A DNA stretch of 14,124 bases, taken from contig JAWXCH010000446.1 in NCBI GenBank assembly GCA_034440595.1, positions 1 through 14,124 of the forward strand, in the 5' to 3' direction. Within the stretch, counting starts at the first letter, position 1. Each line of letters opens with the position of its first letter. The translations under genes were made by a program, and so were the position numbers. This DNA is from JAWXCH01 sp034440595 (GTDB taxonomy: Bacteria > Planctomycetota > Planctomycetia > Pirellulales > JALHPA01). The notes beneath the pieces were generated by a model that was not told the origin of the DNA, made no database searches, and was given only the letters and a program-made list of their open reading frames with translations. This document shows, piece by piece, positions 5,351 through 13,700 of the stretch.

Positions 5351-7174
5351 TTACGTCGTGCGATGTTCTTTGGTCGTGTCACCTTGGGACTCTTGCTCTA
5401 GTATCTCCATTGTTTTAACTGCCTGCTGAAAGGTGGGTGTTGCTGGCAGTTCTGCCTGCTGGCTGATTCGCTCTAGCTCGTCGCGCAGGACCAGTTCGTG
5501 TAGTGTTGTGGCCAGTAGCGTTTCGCGTTCGAGATAAAACTTGGAATAGATTCTGCCTAGTACGCGAGAAACCGAAGCGGCTGCTGCACTGGAAACACCT
5601 GAACTAAGCAGCCCTTCGGCTCCGACGGTGGTTGCTGCGCCGATCACAATATCTCCAACCACTGATATCGCCTGATGCGTCAGCACCTCGGCGAATCCGG
5701 CACCGGCCACACCGCACCCGATCGTAATCACCGGGCGGACCACCGCCGTGGCGACCAGCGTGTGCGTGATCAGCTTGACCAGTCGTGGGTTCTCTCGCTC
5801 AAACTCATCCAGTTCCTGCCGGAGGAAATCGCGAAAGCTATCGGTCAGCAGCGGCATCTCGGCGTGCCGCCGTTCCAGCTCTGCGAATAATTTTGCACGG
5901 TCCAACCCACCCAGCACGCGGCCCAGGGCATCGCTGAGGATGCTGTTGCCCCCGCGGCGAATGGTGTCGAGCTGATCGAGAAAGTCCGCCAAATGTGTGC
6001 GGAGTTTGTCGTATTCTTGTTGCTTAAATCGCTCCAGTTCCTCGGCAGGGTCTTCCTTCTTCCAGCGAAACATGCCGGCAACGGCACTGTAGAAGCCGTT
6101 GACTGCGCGATCGAATCGGCCGCGGCGCGTTTCTAGCCATTTCCAGATTTCGTCCCACATCAGCCGGCGGGGAATCTGCGGCAGGTCGGTGATCTTGCGG
6201 CGCAGGTCGCGCGATAGAATGTCCTGTGCCGCGCGGTACTCCTGCGATTTATTTTGAATGGCTTGTAAGTACGCGGGCAGGCCATCAGCCGGGCTGAGTA
6301 CCCCACGCAAGCTGCCGCTTAGTGACCTGATCTTGATAGAGTCGAACTGCAATTCGGCCAGATCGGCGCGCGGGTCGGTACTCTCAGGCGACATGGCAAA
6401 GAACGGTAGCCGGTTCGCTTCGGCGGCGTCAAAGTCCATTGGTGCGGCATAGACATGCGCCGGCGTGATGCCCGTACCCTCACAAAAAGTCTTTAGCCAG
6501 CCTTCGCAGTGTTCTTTTTGCCGTGGCCACTGCACCATGTTAAAAACCACCAGCACGGTCTTGTCGACCGCAGCCGCCGGTTGAAAGAACTCGCGGACGG
6601 CGGCGTCGTTGTATTTTTGCTGCGTGAGCACGGCGACCAGCACATCCGACGCGTGGCGGATCAGCTCCGCTCGCCGCCAATTGTGCCGCAATACACCATC
6701 CACGTCCGGTGTGTCCAACAGTAACAACCGCTGCGGCTGCTGCCCGCTATTGTCCTCGCGAACAAATAGCAAATTGTCCGGGCCATCGGCCAAGGGGTCG
6801 TCTTCACTTTTCCAGTGGCGGATTTCAAAATCAGGAAAGACCTGTGTGAGGTCATGCTTCTCTAGGAACCCGCGCGGCACACTGCACAATGGGTGCTTTG
6901 TTTGCGTGGCGTTGGCATGCGTGCGGCTCAGTCGCGAACCGGCCAGGTGATTGAATATCACGCTCTTGCCAATGTTGGTTCCGCCAGCCACGGCAACGAT
7001 CAGGTATGGATCTTGCGAAAGTTGCGGCAGCAGCTTTTGAAACAGATTGCCATGCCAGGCCATGCTGTTGGCCGGAGGTAGCCCCATGCTGGCGGTGGCC
7101 AGTTCCAGTTCTCGCACCACGCGCGCCAGTTCTTGCACTCGGCTGACCCACGAGTGATAGATGGTTTGCGACAT
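5351..7174 (-). CDS. Dynamin-like membrane-associated GTPase B
   Basis: A 607-residue protein from the ATG at 7174. The frame opens 21 codons earlier at a TTG, but that segment looks non-coding and the ATG is preferred. G1 is GGTNIGKS (64-71), with Asn inside the P-loop. G3 is LLLDTPDVDG (151-160), again with Asp where DxxG has Gly. The likely G4 position reads VVFNMVQWP (209-217) in place of NKxD. The segment SDVLVAVLTQQKYNDAAV after G3 parallels CDVLIHVGTAQKYKTEAV in GTPase A, so the two are related. A long charged helical middle (about 300-460) leads to two hydrophobic regions at about 465-495 and 503-530, rich in Gly and Ala, and then a polar tail. The family resemblance is to dynamin-like or YfjP-type GTPases. 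A role in membrane remodelling or protection is inference. It is flanked by a membrane protein gene upstream and GTPase A downstream. Confidence 0.82.
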   Translation of the reverse strand: MSQTIYHSWVSRVQELARVVRELELATASMGLPPANSMAWHGNLFQKLLPQLSQDPYLIVAVAGGTNIGKSVIFNHLAGSRLSRTHANATQTKHPLCSVPRGFLEKHDLTQVFPDFEIRHWKSEDDPLADGPDNLLFVREDNSGQQPQRLLLLDTPDVDGVLRHNWRRAELIRHASDVLVAVLTQQKYNDAAVREFFQPAAAVDKTVLVVFNMVQWPRQKEHCEGWLKTFCEGTGITPAHVYAAPMDFDAAEANRLPFFAMSPESTDPRADLAELQFDSIKIRSLSGSLRGVLSPADGLPAYLQAIQNKSQEYRAAQDILSRDLRRKITDLPQIPRRLMWDEIWKWLETRRGRFDRAVNGFYSAVAGMFRWKKEDPAEELERFKQQEYDKLRTHLADFLDQLDTIRRGGNSILSDALGRVLGGLDRAKLFAELERRHAEMPLLTDSFRDFLRQELDEFERENPRLVKLITHTLVATAVVRPVITIGCGVAGAGFAEVLTHQAISVVGDIVIGAATTVGAEGLLSSGVSSAAAASVSRVLGRIYSKFYLERETLLATTLHELVLRDELERISQQAELPATPTFQQAVKTMEILEQESQGDTTKEHRTT

Positions 7175-7248
7175 GGCGAACGGCGACTGGATGGACGGAA
7201 AGAAATGATGCGGCGGGCACAACGATACCGGCAGCAAAAAAGTCTACC

Positions 7249-7818
7249 TTATCGATGGTTGCGCGTCGCCTGCCACCAGGCGCTGAGAGCCATTTCTAGG
7301 AAGCTGGCGACCATAAAGCCAAAGAATCCGCACAGGATGGCTGCCGATAGGCAACCGACAACCCAACCACCGAGAGTTGGCCGCACGGACGTGGCACTTA
7401 GATTTGCGCCAAGTATCGCCCCGCAGCCTGCCGCCAGTATCACGACCGTCGGTACCATGCGGCTGAGCGGAGTGAATTGATGAAGCCGCGCCACGGGAGA
7501 TGCCGGCGCGGTTCTGGAATATGACACACGGTGCCCCTGCGTATCCGACTCAACGGAGAAATTGCTGGGGAGCGATTGAAATTCACGTGGCTGTTGTAGA
7601 TTGGCTCTATCCGCGCGGAGGTGTGTACCTAGTGCATTTCCGACGACATGTGCGGCGATCAACGTGGCGAAGAAAGATGCGGCGATGGCACCGGCCAGGC
7701 CAAATCGTTCGGCAATGGCTAGCAACACAGCCAACACCGCCATGACCACAAAGATCGACCGCAGCTTGAATTGCAGACGCGGCGGTTGGTTGGTTGGATT
7801 CAGCATGGCAACTGCCAT
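7249..7818 (-). CDS. Small polytopic membrane protein of unknown function
   Basis: A 189-residue protein with four predicted membrane segments, at about 21-36, 40-60, 121-140 and 149-175, and a polar loop of about 60 residues between the second and third. The N-terminal segment RLQFKLRSIFVVMAVLAVL (14-32) resembles the F-x-LR-x-(L/I) lead-in followed by a hydrophobic helix that I know from many planctomycete membrane proteins. No enzymatic motif is visible. The ATG at 7818 is taken; an in-frame ATG at 7806 would shorten it by four residues, and neither has a Shine-Dalgarno site. It ends 74 bases before GTPase B begins on the same strand, so it may be a membrane partner of the GTPase pair. That link rests on position only. 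Confidence 0.7.
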   Translation of the reverse strand: MAVAMLNPTNQPPRLQFKLRSIFVVMAVLAVLLAIAERFGLAGAIAASFFATLIAAHVVGNALGTHLRADRANLQQPREFQSLPSNFSVESDTQGHRVSYSRTAPASPVARLHQFTPLSRMVPTVVILAAGCGAILGANLSATSVRPTLGGWVVGCLSAAILCGFFGFMVASFLEMALSAWWQATRNHR

Positions 7819-7869
7819 TATGCGCCCGGCGGGCGAACGGGAAGTGGCATGGTCGATAACGACACGGTC

Positions 7870-8286
7870 CTAGTTGTCAACCACAATGTGATTCAAATTG
7901 TGGTTTGAGTCAAAGGTGAAATAGAAGTCTATCTGCGTTGGCCAAATCAACATTTGTGCGAAGCTTACGGAATACAAGTCAGAGTCTTCCGAAACGCTCC
8001 GATGAACTACGTTCGGATTGCTTGCCGTGGCTTGCATCTGTTGCAGCACATCTGATTTTGCCGTGCCGATCGGAAAGCGCTTCGCAACGTTTCGGCGATA
8101 GAAGATGACTGGATGCTCGGAACCGTCCCAGTGTTCGCCGACGCCAATCTGCGAATTAAGATCCGCTATGTCCCGTTCCAATTTGCGATGACTGTTGAAC
8201 ATAAACAGTCCTACCGCGACGATTGCCGCGACAACCAAAAAGCCGATGATATTGCGTCGTCGGAACATAGAGTTTCTGAGAGGCAT
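7870..8286 (-). CDS. Membrane-anchored protein, possible BamE/SmpA-like fold
   Basis: A 138-residue protein with a basic N-terminus, one hydrophobic anchor (about 13-30, IIGFLVVAAIVAVGLFMF) and an exported or periplasm-facing C-terminal domain if topology follows the positive-inside rule. FPIGTAKSDVLQQM (71-84) resembles the G-x-s-x-x-x-V helix of the BamE/SmpA/OmlA-like fold. The closing FYFTFDSNHNLNHIVV (121-136) resembles its final strands, which usually read as aromatic strand, FD, turn, strand. The match is a pattern judgement, not a database hit. The start could also be the ATG at 8268. The stop lies 51 bases upstream of the four-helix membrane protein on the same strand, so co-transcription is possible. 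Confidence 0.62.
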   Translation of the reverse strand: MPLRNSMFRRRNIIGFLVVAAIVAVGLFMFNSHRKLERDIADLNSQIGVGEHWDGSEHPVIFYRRNVAKRFPIGTAKSDVLQQMQATASNPNVVHRSVSEDSDLYSVSFAQMLIWPTQIDFYFTFDSNHNLNHIVVDN

Positions 8287-8506
8287 CTAGTGGGCTTAGC
8301 GTATTGGAGCGATTTCCATTGTAACAGCAGGAAACTTGCAGGCAAAATCCTGCGGAACGGCCTCGCATTCCAGCATTCTTCCGCGCGCTTGCAAAACGGG
8401 CTGAAGTGCTAATGAAACCGCCTGGCGAGAAAAGGCTTCTCGCCAAGCGGATTTGCTAGCAATGGTTCAATCGCAGAAAACGGATTGAACGAATATCGCA
8501 TTCGGC
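8287..8506. other. Intergenic region between lipoprotein and BamE-like gene
   Basis: These 220 bases hold one clear stem-loop at 8423-8445 and no credible gene. No promoter for the downstream 8286-7870 gene stands out. Confidence 0.4.
8423..8445 (-). terminator. Stem-loop 3' of the lipoprotein gene, possible terminator
   Basis: TGGCGAGAA (8423-8431) pairs fully with TTCTCGCCA (8437-8445) around a 5-base loop. It lies about 60 bases past the stop of the minus-strand lipoprotein gene. Reading on the minus strand the stem is followed by GGCGGTTTCATT, a weak T-rich tail. It could end the lipoprotein transcript, or be another intergenic palindrome. Confidence 0.35.
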
Positions 8507-8821
8507 TTATTTGCCTTCTCCGGGTGGCGGAGTTACCACAGGCGGAATAGGCGATTCAACAGGGACAGGCGTTTCGCTTGGGTCCGGGCTGATTGCTGGA
8601 GGAATCGCTGGTCCAGTGACGTCGTCAGGTTTCTTGTCCTTATCATTGTCATGGGCATGGTCATGGTCGTCTGCCGAATGATCGTCCTTGCCATCACCAT
8701 CATGATCATGATCGTCCGCTGGCGGTGGTGTCTTTACACCCGGACCCTTATCACATCCGACAAACGCCACTAGCGACAATGCAACCAGGCTTCCGCCTAG
8801 CCACTGAATTAGCTTCGACAT
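8507..8821 (-). CDS. Small His/Asp-rich lipoprotein
   Basis: A 104-residue protein started at the ATG at 8821, because GGAG lies 6 bases upstream of it (8828-8831). An ATG four codons earlier would overlap that site. Residues 1-23 form a lipoprotein signal: MSKL, a hydrophobic core and the lipobox-like FVGC ending in Cys23, though Phe at -3 is less usual than Leu. The mature part has a stretch (about 39-70) made almost entirely of Asp, His, Lys and Gly (for example DDHDHDGDGKDDH), then a Pro-rich tail that ends PPPGEGK. The acidic and histidine-rich section could bind divalent metals such as zinc, copper or calcium; this is inference from composition. No known family is recognised. It lies on the minus strand after the PfpI-type gene, with 162 bases between them. 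Confidence 0.7.
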   Translation of the reverse strand: MSKLIQWLGGSLVALSLVAFVGCDKGPGVKTPPPADDHDHDGDGKDDHSADDHDHAHDNDKDKKPDDVTGPAIPPAISPDPSETPVPVESPIPPVVTPPPGEGK

Positions 8822-8827
8822 ACCAAT

Positions 8828-8831
8828 CTCC
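8828..8831 (-). promoter_or_regulatory. Shine-Dalgarno GGAG that sets the lipoprotein start
   Basis: On the minus strand GGAG stands 6 bases before the ATG at 8821. It overlaps the alternative upstream ATG at 8833, so the shorter protein with a clean signal peptide is preferred. Confidence 0.55.
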
Positions 8832-8983
8832 ATTAAAAGTTGAAAAAACTCGACGTACTTACGGCAACGCGATCAATCGATTCACCGCGACAAGCCATCG
8901 ACACTACAACCGCCAATAGCACTGCTTGTGGATTTTACCAAGCCCGTGGTAACTCGACTACGCCGGAGTGCTATCGCGCACCG

Positions 8984-9523
8984 TTAGCCTTTACTCATCA
9001 CCTGGATAATTGCCTCGCAAAAATCGGGCAGATCGTCCGGTTTGCGACTGCATACAAAATGCCGATCCACGACCACGGGCGCATCCTGCCAGATCGCGCC
9101 AGCATTCACCAAGTCGTCCTTGATTCCTAAAGAACCAGTAACCCTTACGCCTCGGTAGACCCCCGCCGAGATCGGAATCCAACCACCGTGACAAATTGCC
9201 GCGACCAATTTTCCTGCTGAATCAAAGTCGCGCACCAACTGCAATAAGTACTCATCGCGTCGGAGCTTGTCCGGCATGAAACCGCCCGGGATTACCAGCC
9301 CGTCGAAGTCCTGCGCACGCATATCTGCAATCGCCGCATCGGCAACGCATGGGTAGCTGTGCTTCCCCTGGTACGTTTTTCCCTTTTCCGGGCCAGCCAC
9401 CACAACCTTTACCCCTGCTTCTATCAGACGCAACTTTGGATACCAAAGTTCCAGGTCTTCATAAATATCTTCCACAAATGTCAAAACGCGTTGGCCGGCA
9501 AGGGGCTTGGAAGGGGTGGGCAT
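8984..9523 (-). CDS. DJ-1/PfpI family protein (PfpI protease / deglycase subgroup)
   Basis: A 179-residue protein, typical for PfpI, YhbO and related stress proteins. The conserved Glu is in the segment IYEDLELWYP (20-29, Glu22 aligned with PfpI Glu12). The fold motif GLVIPGGFMPDKLR spans 75-88. The nucleophile elbow AICHGG (109-114) contains Cys111 and His112. Near the C-terminus SRKPDDLPDF (159-168) matches the family's usual SRxPDDLPxF. The members are cytoplasmic and described as proteases, chaperones or deglycases, with disputed activities. The ATG at 9523 has a good Shine-Dalgarno AGGAG at 9531-9535, 7 bases away. It diverges from the YceH-like gene. It is much closer to the PfpI/YhbO group than to the InhA-like gene at 1063, so the two DJ-1 proteins in this window are not recent duplicates. 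Confidence 0.93.
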   Translation of the reverse strand: MPTPSKPLAGQRVLTFVEDIYEDLELWYPKLRLIEAGVKVVVAGPEKGKTYQGKHSYPCVADAAIADMRAQDFDGLVIPGGFMPDKLRRDEYLLQLVRDFDSAGKLVAAICHGGWIPISAGVYRGVRVTGSLGIKDDLVNAGAIWQDAPVVVDRHFVCSRKPDDLPDFCEAIIQVMSKG

Positions 9524-9530
9524 TCTTATT

Positions 9531-9535
9531 CTCCT
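9531..9535 (-). promoter_or_regulatory. Strong Shine-Dalgarno AGGAG of the PfpI-type gene
   Basis: On the minus strand AGGAG is 7 bases upstream of the ATG at 9523. It is the best ribosome-binding site in the window and settles the start of this gene. Confidence 0.6.
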
Positions 9536-9617
9536 GCGGTTGTCAATATTGTTTTGCGGCCAAACCAGATGAAATGGGGATGGTTCATCGCGACGCCCGG
9601 CATCTGGTTGACCAGCA

Positions 9618-9647
9618 TTGGCAAGCCGCTAGACGAATCGATACACT
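9618..9647 (+). promoter_or_regulatory. Candidate sigma-70-type promoter of the YceH-like gene
   Basis: TTGGCA (9618-9623) and TACACT (9642-9647) are separated by 18 bases and lie about 50 bases upstream of the ATG at 9700. Matches are 5 of 6 and 4 of 6 to the consensus. With one weak box, this is a guess supported mainly by its place in the divergent gap. Confidence 0.25.
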
Positions 9648-9699
9648 TATGTACACACTCACGCCATTCAACGTTTCTTTTGAATTCACAGCGAATACT

Positions 9700-10587
9700 A
9701 TGCCTGATCTTAGCCCAACTCCCCCTCCTGCGGAATCGTCTTCCAAGTGGCGACCGCTCTCCGCCATCGAACGGCGCATTCTTGGTGTCCTGATCGAAAA
9801 AGGAAAGACCACGCCCGATCAGTACCCGTTGAGCTTGAACGCACTGGTGACTGCATCCAATCAAAAGACCAATCGCTATCCACAGATGGAGATCGAAGTA
9901 GACGATCTGACCATGCCACTCGAACGGTTGCGGTCGCTAGGTGCTGTCGCCGAAGTGCAAGGAAGCAGCCGTGTGCCGCGCTACCGCCATTTCGCCTATG
10001 AGTGGCTAGGTGTCAACAAAGTGGAACTGGCCGTCATGGCCGAGTTGCTATTGCGCGGTACGCAGACCGAGGGAGACCTGCGTGGGCGTGCAGCACGGAT
10101 GGAGCCGATTGCCGATGTTGCCGCTTTGCGCCCGGTGCTGGAAGCGCTCAAGGAGAAGAATCTGGTGCTATCACTCTCTCCGATCGGGCGAGGCCACACG
10201 GTCACGCACAATCTGTATCAACCGCACGAACTGGAAAAGCAACAAACGCAGTTCGCACAGACGGGCGAAGAGAGCGAGTCGACTCCGCATGGATCCAGCA
10301 TGCAGCATGTGGTGACGCACCACTCCGGCGAAACTACTGGACAGGGGGCAACTAGTGCGCGCCCGGAGTCCAAGCCAATCGCGTCACCAGTTCAGGCAGG
10401 GGTGCCGGTAGCTGGTGCCACTTCGTTGGCAAAAGAAGTCACGCGCGAGGTCGAATCGTTACGGCAGGAAGTCGAGTCTTTGCGCAGCGAAGTCCGTCAG
10501 TTGAGGAGCGATCTGGCGGAACTAACCGCCCATCAAGAAAAAACAACTTCGCAAATCCGCGAGCTGCGCGACTCGCTGGGGGGATGA
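9700..10587 (+). CDS. YceH family protein (DUF480) with C-terminal coiled coil
   Basis: A 295-residue protein from the ATG at 9700. The frame stays open back to 9349, but that part overlaps the divergent PfpI-type gene and its own promoter gap. The YceH core (about 18-178) consists of two winged-helix domains: LSAIERRILGVLIEKG (20-35), TTPDQYPLSLNALVTASNQK (37-56) and the second-domain signature LLLRGTQTEGDLRGRAARM (116-134), all close to E. coli YceH. The core is preceded by a Pro/Ser-rich leader. After residue 180 comes a low-complexity linker (about 185-240). Heptads EVESLRQ, EVESLRS, EVRQLRS and a degenerate continuation (about 249-292) then form a coiled coil, so an oligomer or partner protein is likely. 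E. coli YceH is about 215 residues and lacks this tail. The molecular role of YceH is not established. Confidence 0.9.
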   Translation: MPDLSPTPPPAESSSKWRPLSAIERRILGVLIEKGKTTPDQYPLSLNALVTASNQKTNRYPQMEIEVDDLTMPLERLRSLGAVAEVQGSSRVPRYRHFAYEWLGVNKVELAVMAELLLRGTQTEGDLRGRAARMEPIADVAALRPVLEALKEKNLVLSLSPIGRGHTVTHNLYQPHELEKQQTQFAQTGEESESTPHGSSMQHVVTHHSGETTGQGATSARPESKPIASPVQAGVPVAGATSLAKEVTREVESLRQEVESLRSEVRQLRSDLAELTAHQEKTTSQIRELRDSLGG

Positions 10588-10783
10588 ATGGTTCGGCGTA
10601 TCAGGGCAGTGTCTATGGCGATCTGATGCCACCGGCCTACCATTTGTCCGCCCAAAATCTGGCTCAAGTGGCCTCAAAACGTTTCGCATCCCGCCCCTCA
10701 AGACGTTACAATGGAGGCGACCCCGCCGCCACGGGCCCCTGCCGAGGTGCGCCGTTCCCACCTGTCAGCAAAACCGCTCCGCC
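10588..10783 (+). other. Leader region upstream of the PSCyt1/PSD1 gene
   Basis: These 196 bases carry no credible gene. A possible promoter lies at 10683-10712. There is no Shine-Dalgarno sequence before the ATG at 10784, where CGCTCCGCC precedes the codon. Confidence 0.4.
10683..10712 (+). promoter_or_regulatory. Weak candidate promoter for the cytochrome gene
   Basis: TTCGCA (10683-10688) and TACAAT (10707-10712) are 18 bases apart. The -10 matches consensus at 5 of 6 positions and the -35 at 4 of 6. It is about 70 bases upstream of the ATG at 10784. Read it as a possibility only. Confidence 0.25.
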
Positions 10784-13700
10784 ATGCCGCTGCCACCAAC
10801 CACATTTCGCAGGCAAGCCTTGGGACTTGTTTTATTGCTTGCGCTAGTGCTGGCATCTGTTGGCAGCAACTTCTTCGCCGCAGAAGATCAGCCGGGCCCA
10901 CAAGAGGGAACGGTCGAGCTGGCGACTGCCGGGCAGACATCTGCTAACAAGATTCCCGGCGGCAAGATCGACTTCAATCGCCAGATCAAGCCGATCCTCT
11001 CGCAGCATTGTTTTCACTGTCACGGGCCGGACCCCGCCGAACGGCAAGGGGGTTCCGAAGGCGGCCTGCGATTGGACACGCGCGACGGGGCGATGGCCGA
11101 CCTGGGTGACTACGCGGCGATCGTGCCACACAAGTCGGCTGCCAGTGACGTGATCAAACGTGTCACCACGCGCGACCCCGATCTGCGCATGCCTCCTGCC
11201 GATAGTAGCAAGAGTTTGACCGACGCCGAAATCGAACTGCTGCGGGCCTGGATCGATCAGGGGGCCGAGTACTCGCAGCATTGGTCATATGTGCCGCCAG
11301 TGCGACACGAACCACCAGCGGTGAAGAACAGCGCCTGGTCGCGCAGCACGATCGATCGTTTTTTGCTGGCACGAACGGAGAAGCAGGGGCTGGCTCCCAG
11401 TGCGGAAGCCGATCGTCATACTCTTATTCGGCGAGTGTCTTTGGACCTGACAGGTTTGCCACCCACGCCAGAAGAAGTATCGCAGTTCATTCAGGACACG
11501 GATCCGCAGGCCTACGAGAAGCTAGTTGATCGCTTGCTGGCGAAGCCAACTTACGGCGAACATTTTGGCCAGATGTGGCTGGATCTGTCGCGGTATGCCG
11601 ACTCGTCTGGGTACGCCGATGACCCCCCGCGAAAAATCTGGCTGTTTCGCGACTATGTGATTCGCGCGTTGAATGCCAACATGCCGCTGCGGCAGATGAC
11701 GGTCGAAATGATCGCCGGTGATTTGCTTCCCAATCGCACGGAAGACCAACTCGTCGCCACTGCGTTTCATCGCAACACGATGACCAATAGCGAAGGTGGC
11801 ACCGATAATGAAGAGTTTCGCAATGTGGCCGTGGTCGACCGAGTGAACACCACGATGGCGGTCTGGATGGGGACCACGATGGCCTGTGCGCAGTGCCATA
11901 CACACAAGTACGACCCTCTGACGCAGGAGGAGTACTTCAAGCTGTTTGCGTTCTTCAATAACACGGCCGATGCCGATCTGCCAAGTGATGAGCCACTGGC
12001 TTCAATCTACTCTGAAGATGAAAAGACCAGACGCACCAAACTGCAAGAGGAACTGACGACCATCGAGAAACGATTGCGCACCAGCAGCGAAAAGACGGTG
12101 GCCGAGCAACAGGCCTGGGAAGCGTCTCAAGCGTGGAATGCACAGTGGCAGTCGCCGCGCCCACGGTTGGTCAGCACTAAGGCGGGTGCCGCCACGGTGA
12201 CGCGCCCGGATAACACCGTCCTGGTCAATTCCAAGGAAAGCAAAGACACGTACAACGTAGAATTGCCGTTGCCAGCGGGCAAGCTGCATGCGATTCGCCT
12301 CGATGCGTTGACAGATGATTCATTACCTGGAAAAGGTCCAGGACATTCCAACGGTAACTTCTTGATCAACGAAATTAGCGCACGGTTGATCTCGCAGGAT
12401 GATCGACAGCCGACGGCACGTTTTGTTCGCATCGAATTGCCGGGCAAAGAAAAGCAATTAATGCTGGCCGAAGTCGAAGTATTCAGCAATGGTCAGAATG
12501 TCGGCACGCTGGGCACCGCCAGCCAGTCCAGTACTGATGGTGCCGCGGGGAGCGCCGGCGAACCAACTGCCGCTCGCGCTAACGACGGCGACACCAACGG
12601 GCACTTCACGGAAGGTAAATCTGTAGCCAGCACCAGTGTGAGTGAAAATCCGTGGTGGGAGCTGGATCTCAAATCGGTCTATACAATTGATCGTCTGGTG
12701 GTTTGGAATCGCGCGGACAGCGGCAGCGAGAAACTGGCCGACTTCAATGTCATCCTGCTGGATGCCAAACGCAAACCGGTCTGGCAAGAAACGGTTAAGA
12801 AGGCACCCAAACTTAACATTGAGTTAAAACCACAAATCGGCAAGCCGCTGAAGTTCACCCAGGCGTTGGCCGACTACAGCAAGGAGGGGTACTCGCCCGA
12901 CAAGTTGATCGATGGCTCCAAAGCCGAGCGCGAAGGGTGGTCAATCGACGGCCAGCAAGGTCGGCCGCATTCGCTTTCGCTAATTGTCGAGCCTATCGAG
13001 GTCGCAGCCGGTTCGCGAGTTATATTGGTCCTCGACCAGCATTCGCCGCATGAAAAACACACACTGGGTAAATTTCGCGTTTCGGCGTCGCAAGACCAGC
13101 GTGCACTGCAATGGGCCAAAACTCCACCGGCCGTGTTGACCGCTTTGGGAAAACCACCGAAGCAACGCAACGAAGCGGAGCTGCGCTCGATTGAGCAGCA
13201 TTTTCTGACGCTGGCCCCTTCGCTTCAAGCAGACCGAGACCGCGTCACTGCATTGCGAAAGCAATTTGACGAGATTAAACCGGTAACGGTGCTCGTCATG
13301 GAAGAATTGAAAGCGGATAAACGTCGCGCTACCAAGATTCAGCACCGCGGCAACTTCCTGGATCTGGGCGAAACCGTCCACGAAGGCACCCCAGCCATTT
13401 TTCCACCGTTGCCCAAGGGTGCCCCGCTCAATCGGCTCACCTTGGCCAAATGGCTGGTCTCACCAGAGAACCCACTCACTGCGCGTGTGATCGCCAATCG
13501 CTATTGGGAGCGAATTTTTGGCATTGGCATTGTTTCCACAAGCGAAGAGTTCGGCTCTCAAGGGGAACAGCCGGTCCACCCAGAGCTGTTGGACTGGCTG
13601 GCAACGGAGCTAGTTCGTCTTGATTGGGATATGAAGGCCTTTGCACGGTTGCTCGTGACTTCGGCCGCCTATCGGCAATCGTCAGTTGTTGCCGTAGATA

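Noticed and set aside
7175..7237. 21-codon extension of GTPase B starting at TTG
   Set aside because: No ribosome-binding site, no conserved residues, and the internal ATG at 7174 is a better start.
8840..9130. 96-codon plus-strand frame near the PfpI-type gene
   Set aside because: It runs antisense over the 3' part of the PfpI-type gene and lacks any recognisable feature.
1063..9523. The two DJ-1 proteins as a recent duplication
   Set aside because: They belong to different subgroups (InhA-like with SICTG, PfpI-like with AICHG), differ in length and share only superfamily motifs.
9349..9699. 117-codon extension of the YceH-like protein
   Set aside because: It overlaps the divergent PfpI-type gene, whose conserved motifs and strong Shine-Dalgarno site are clear. 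The extension has no family similarity.
10584..10947. Short frames overlapping the cytochrome gene start
   Set aside because: They lie in other frames of the leader and signal peptide region. The frame from 10784 encodes a signal peptide and CXXCH, and is open to the edge.
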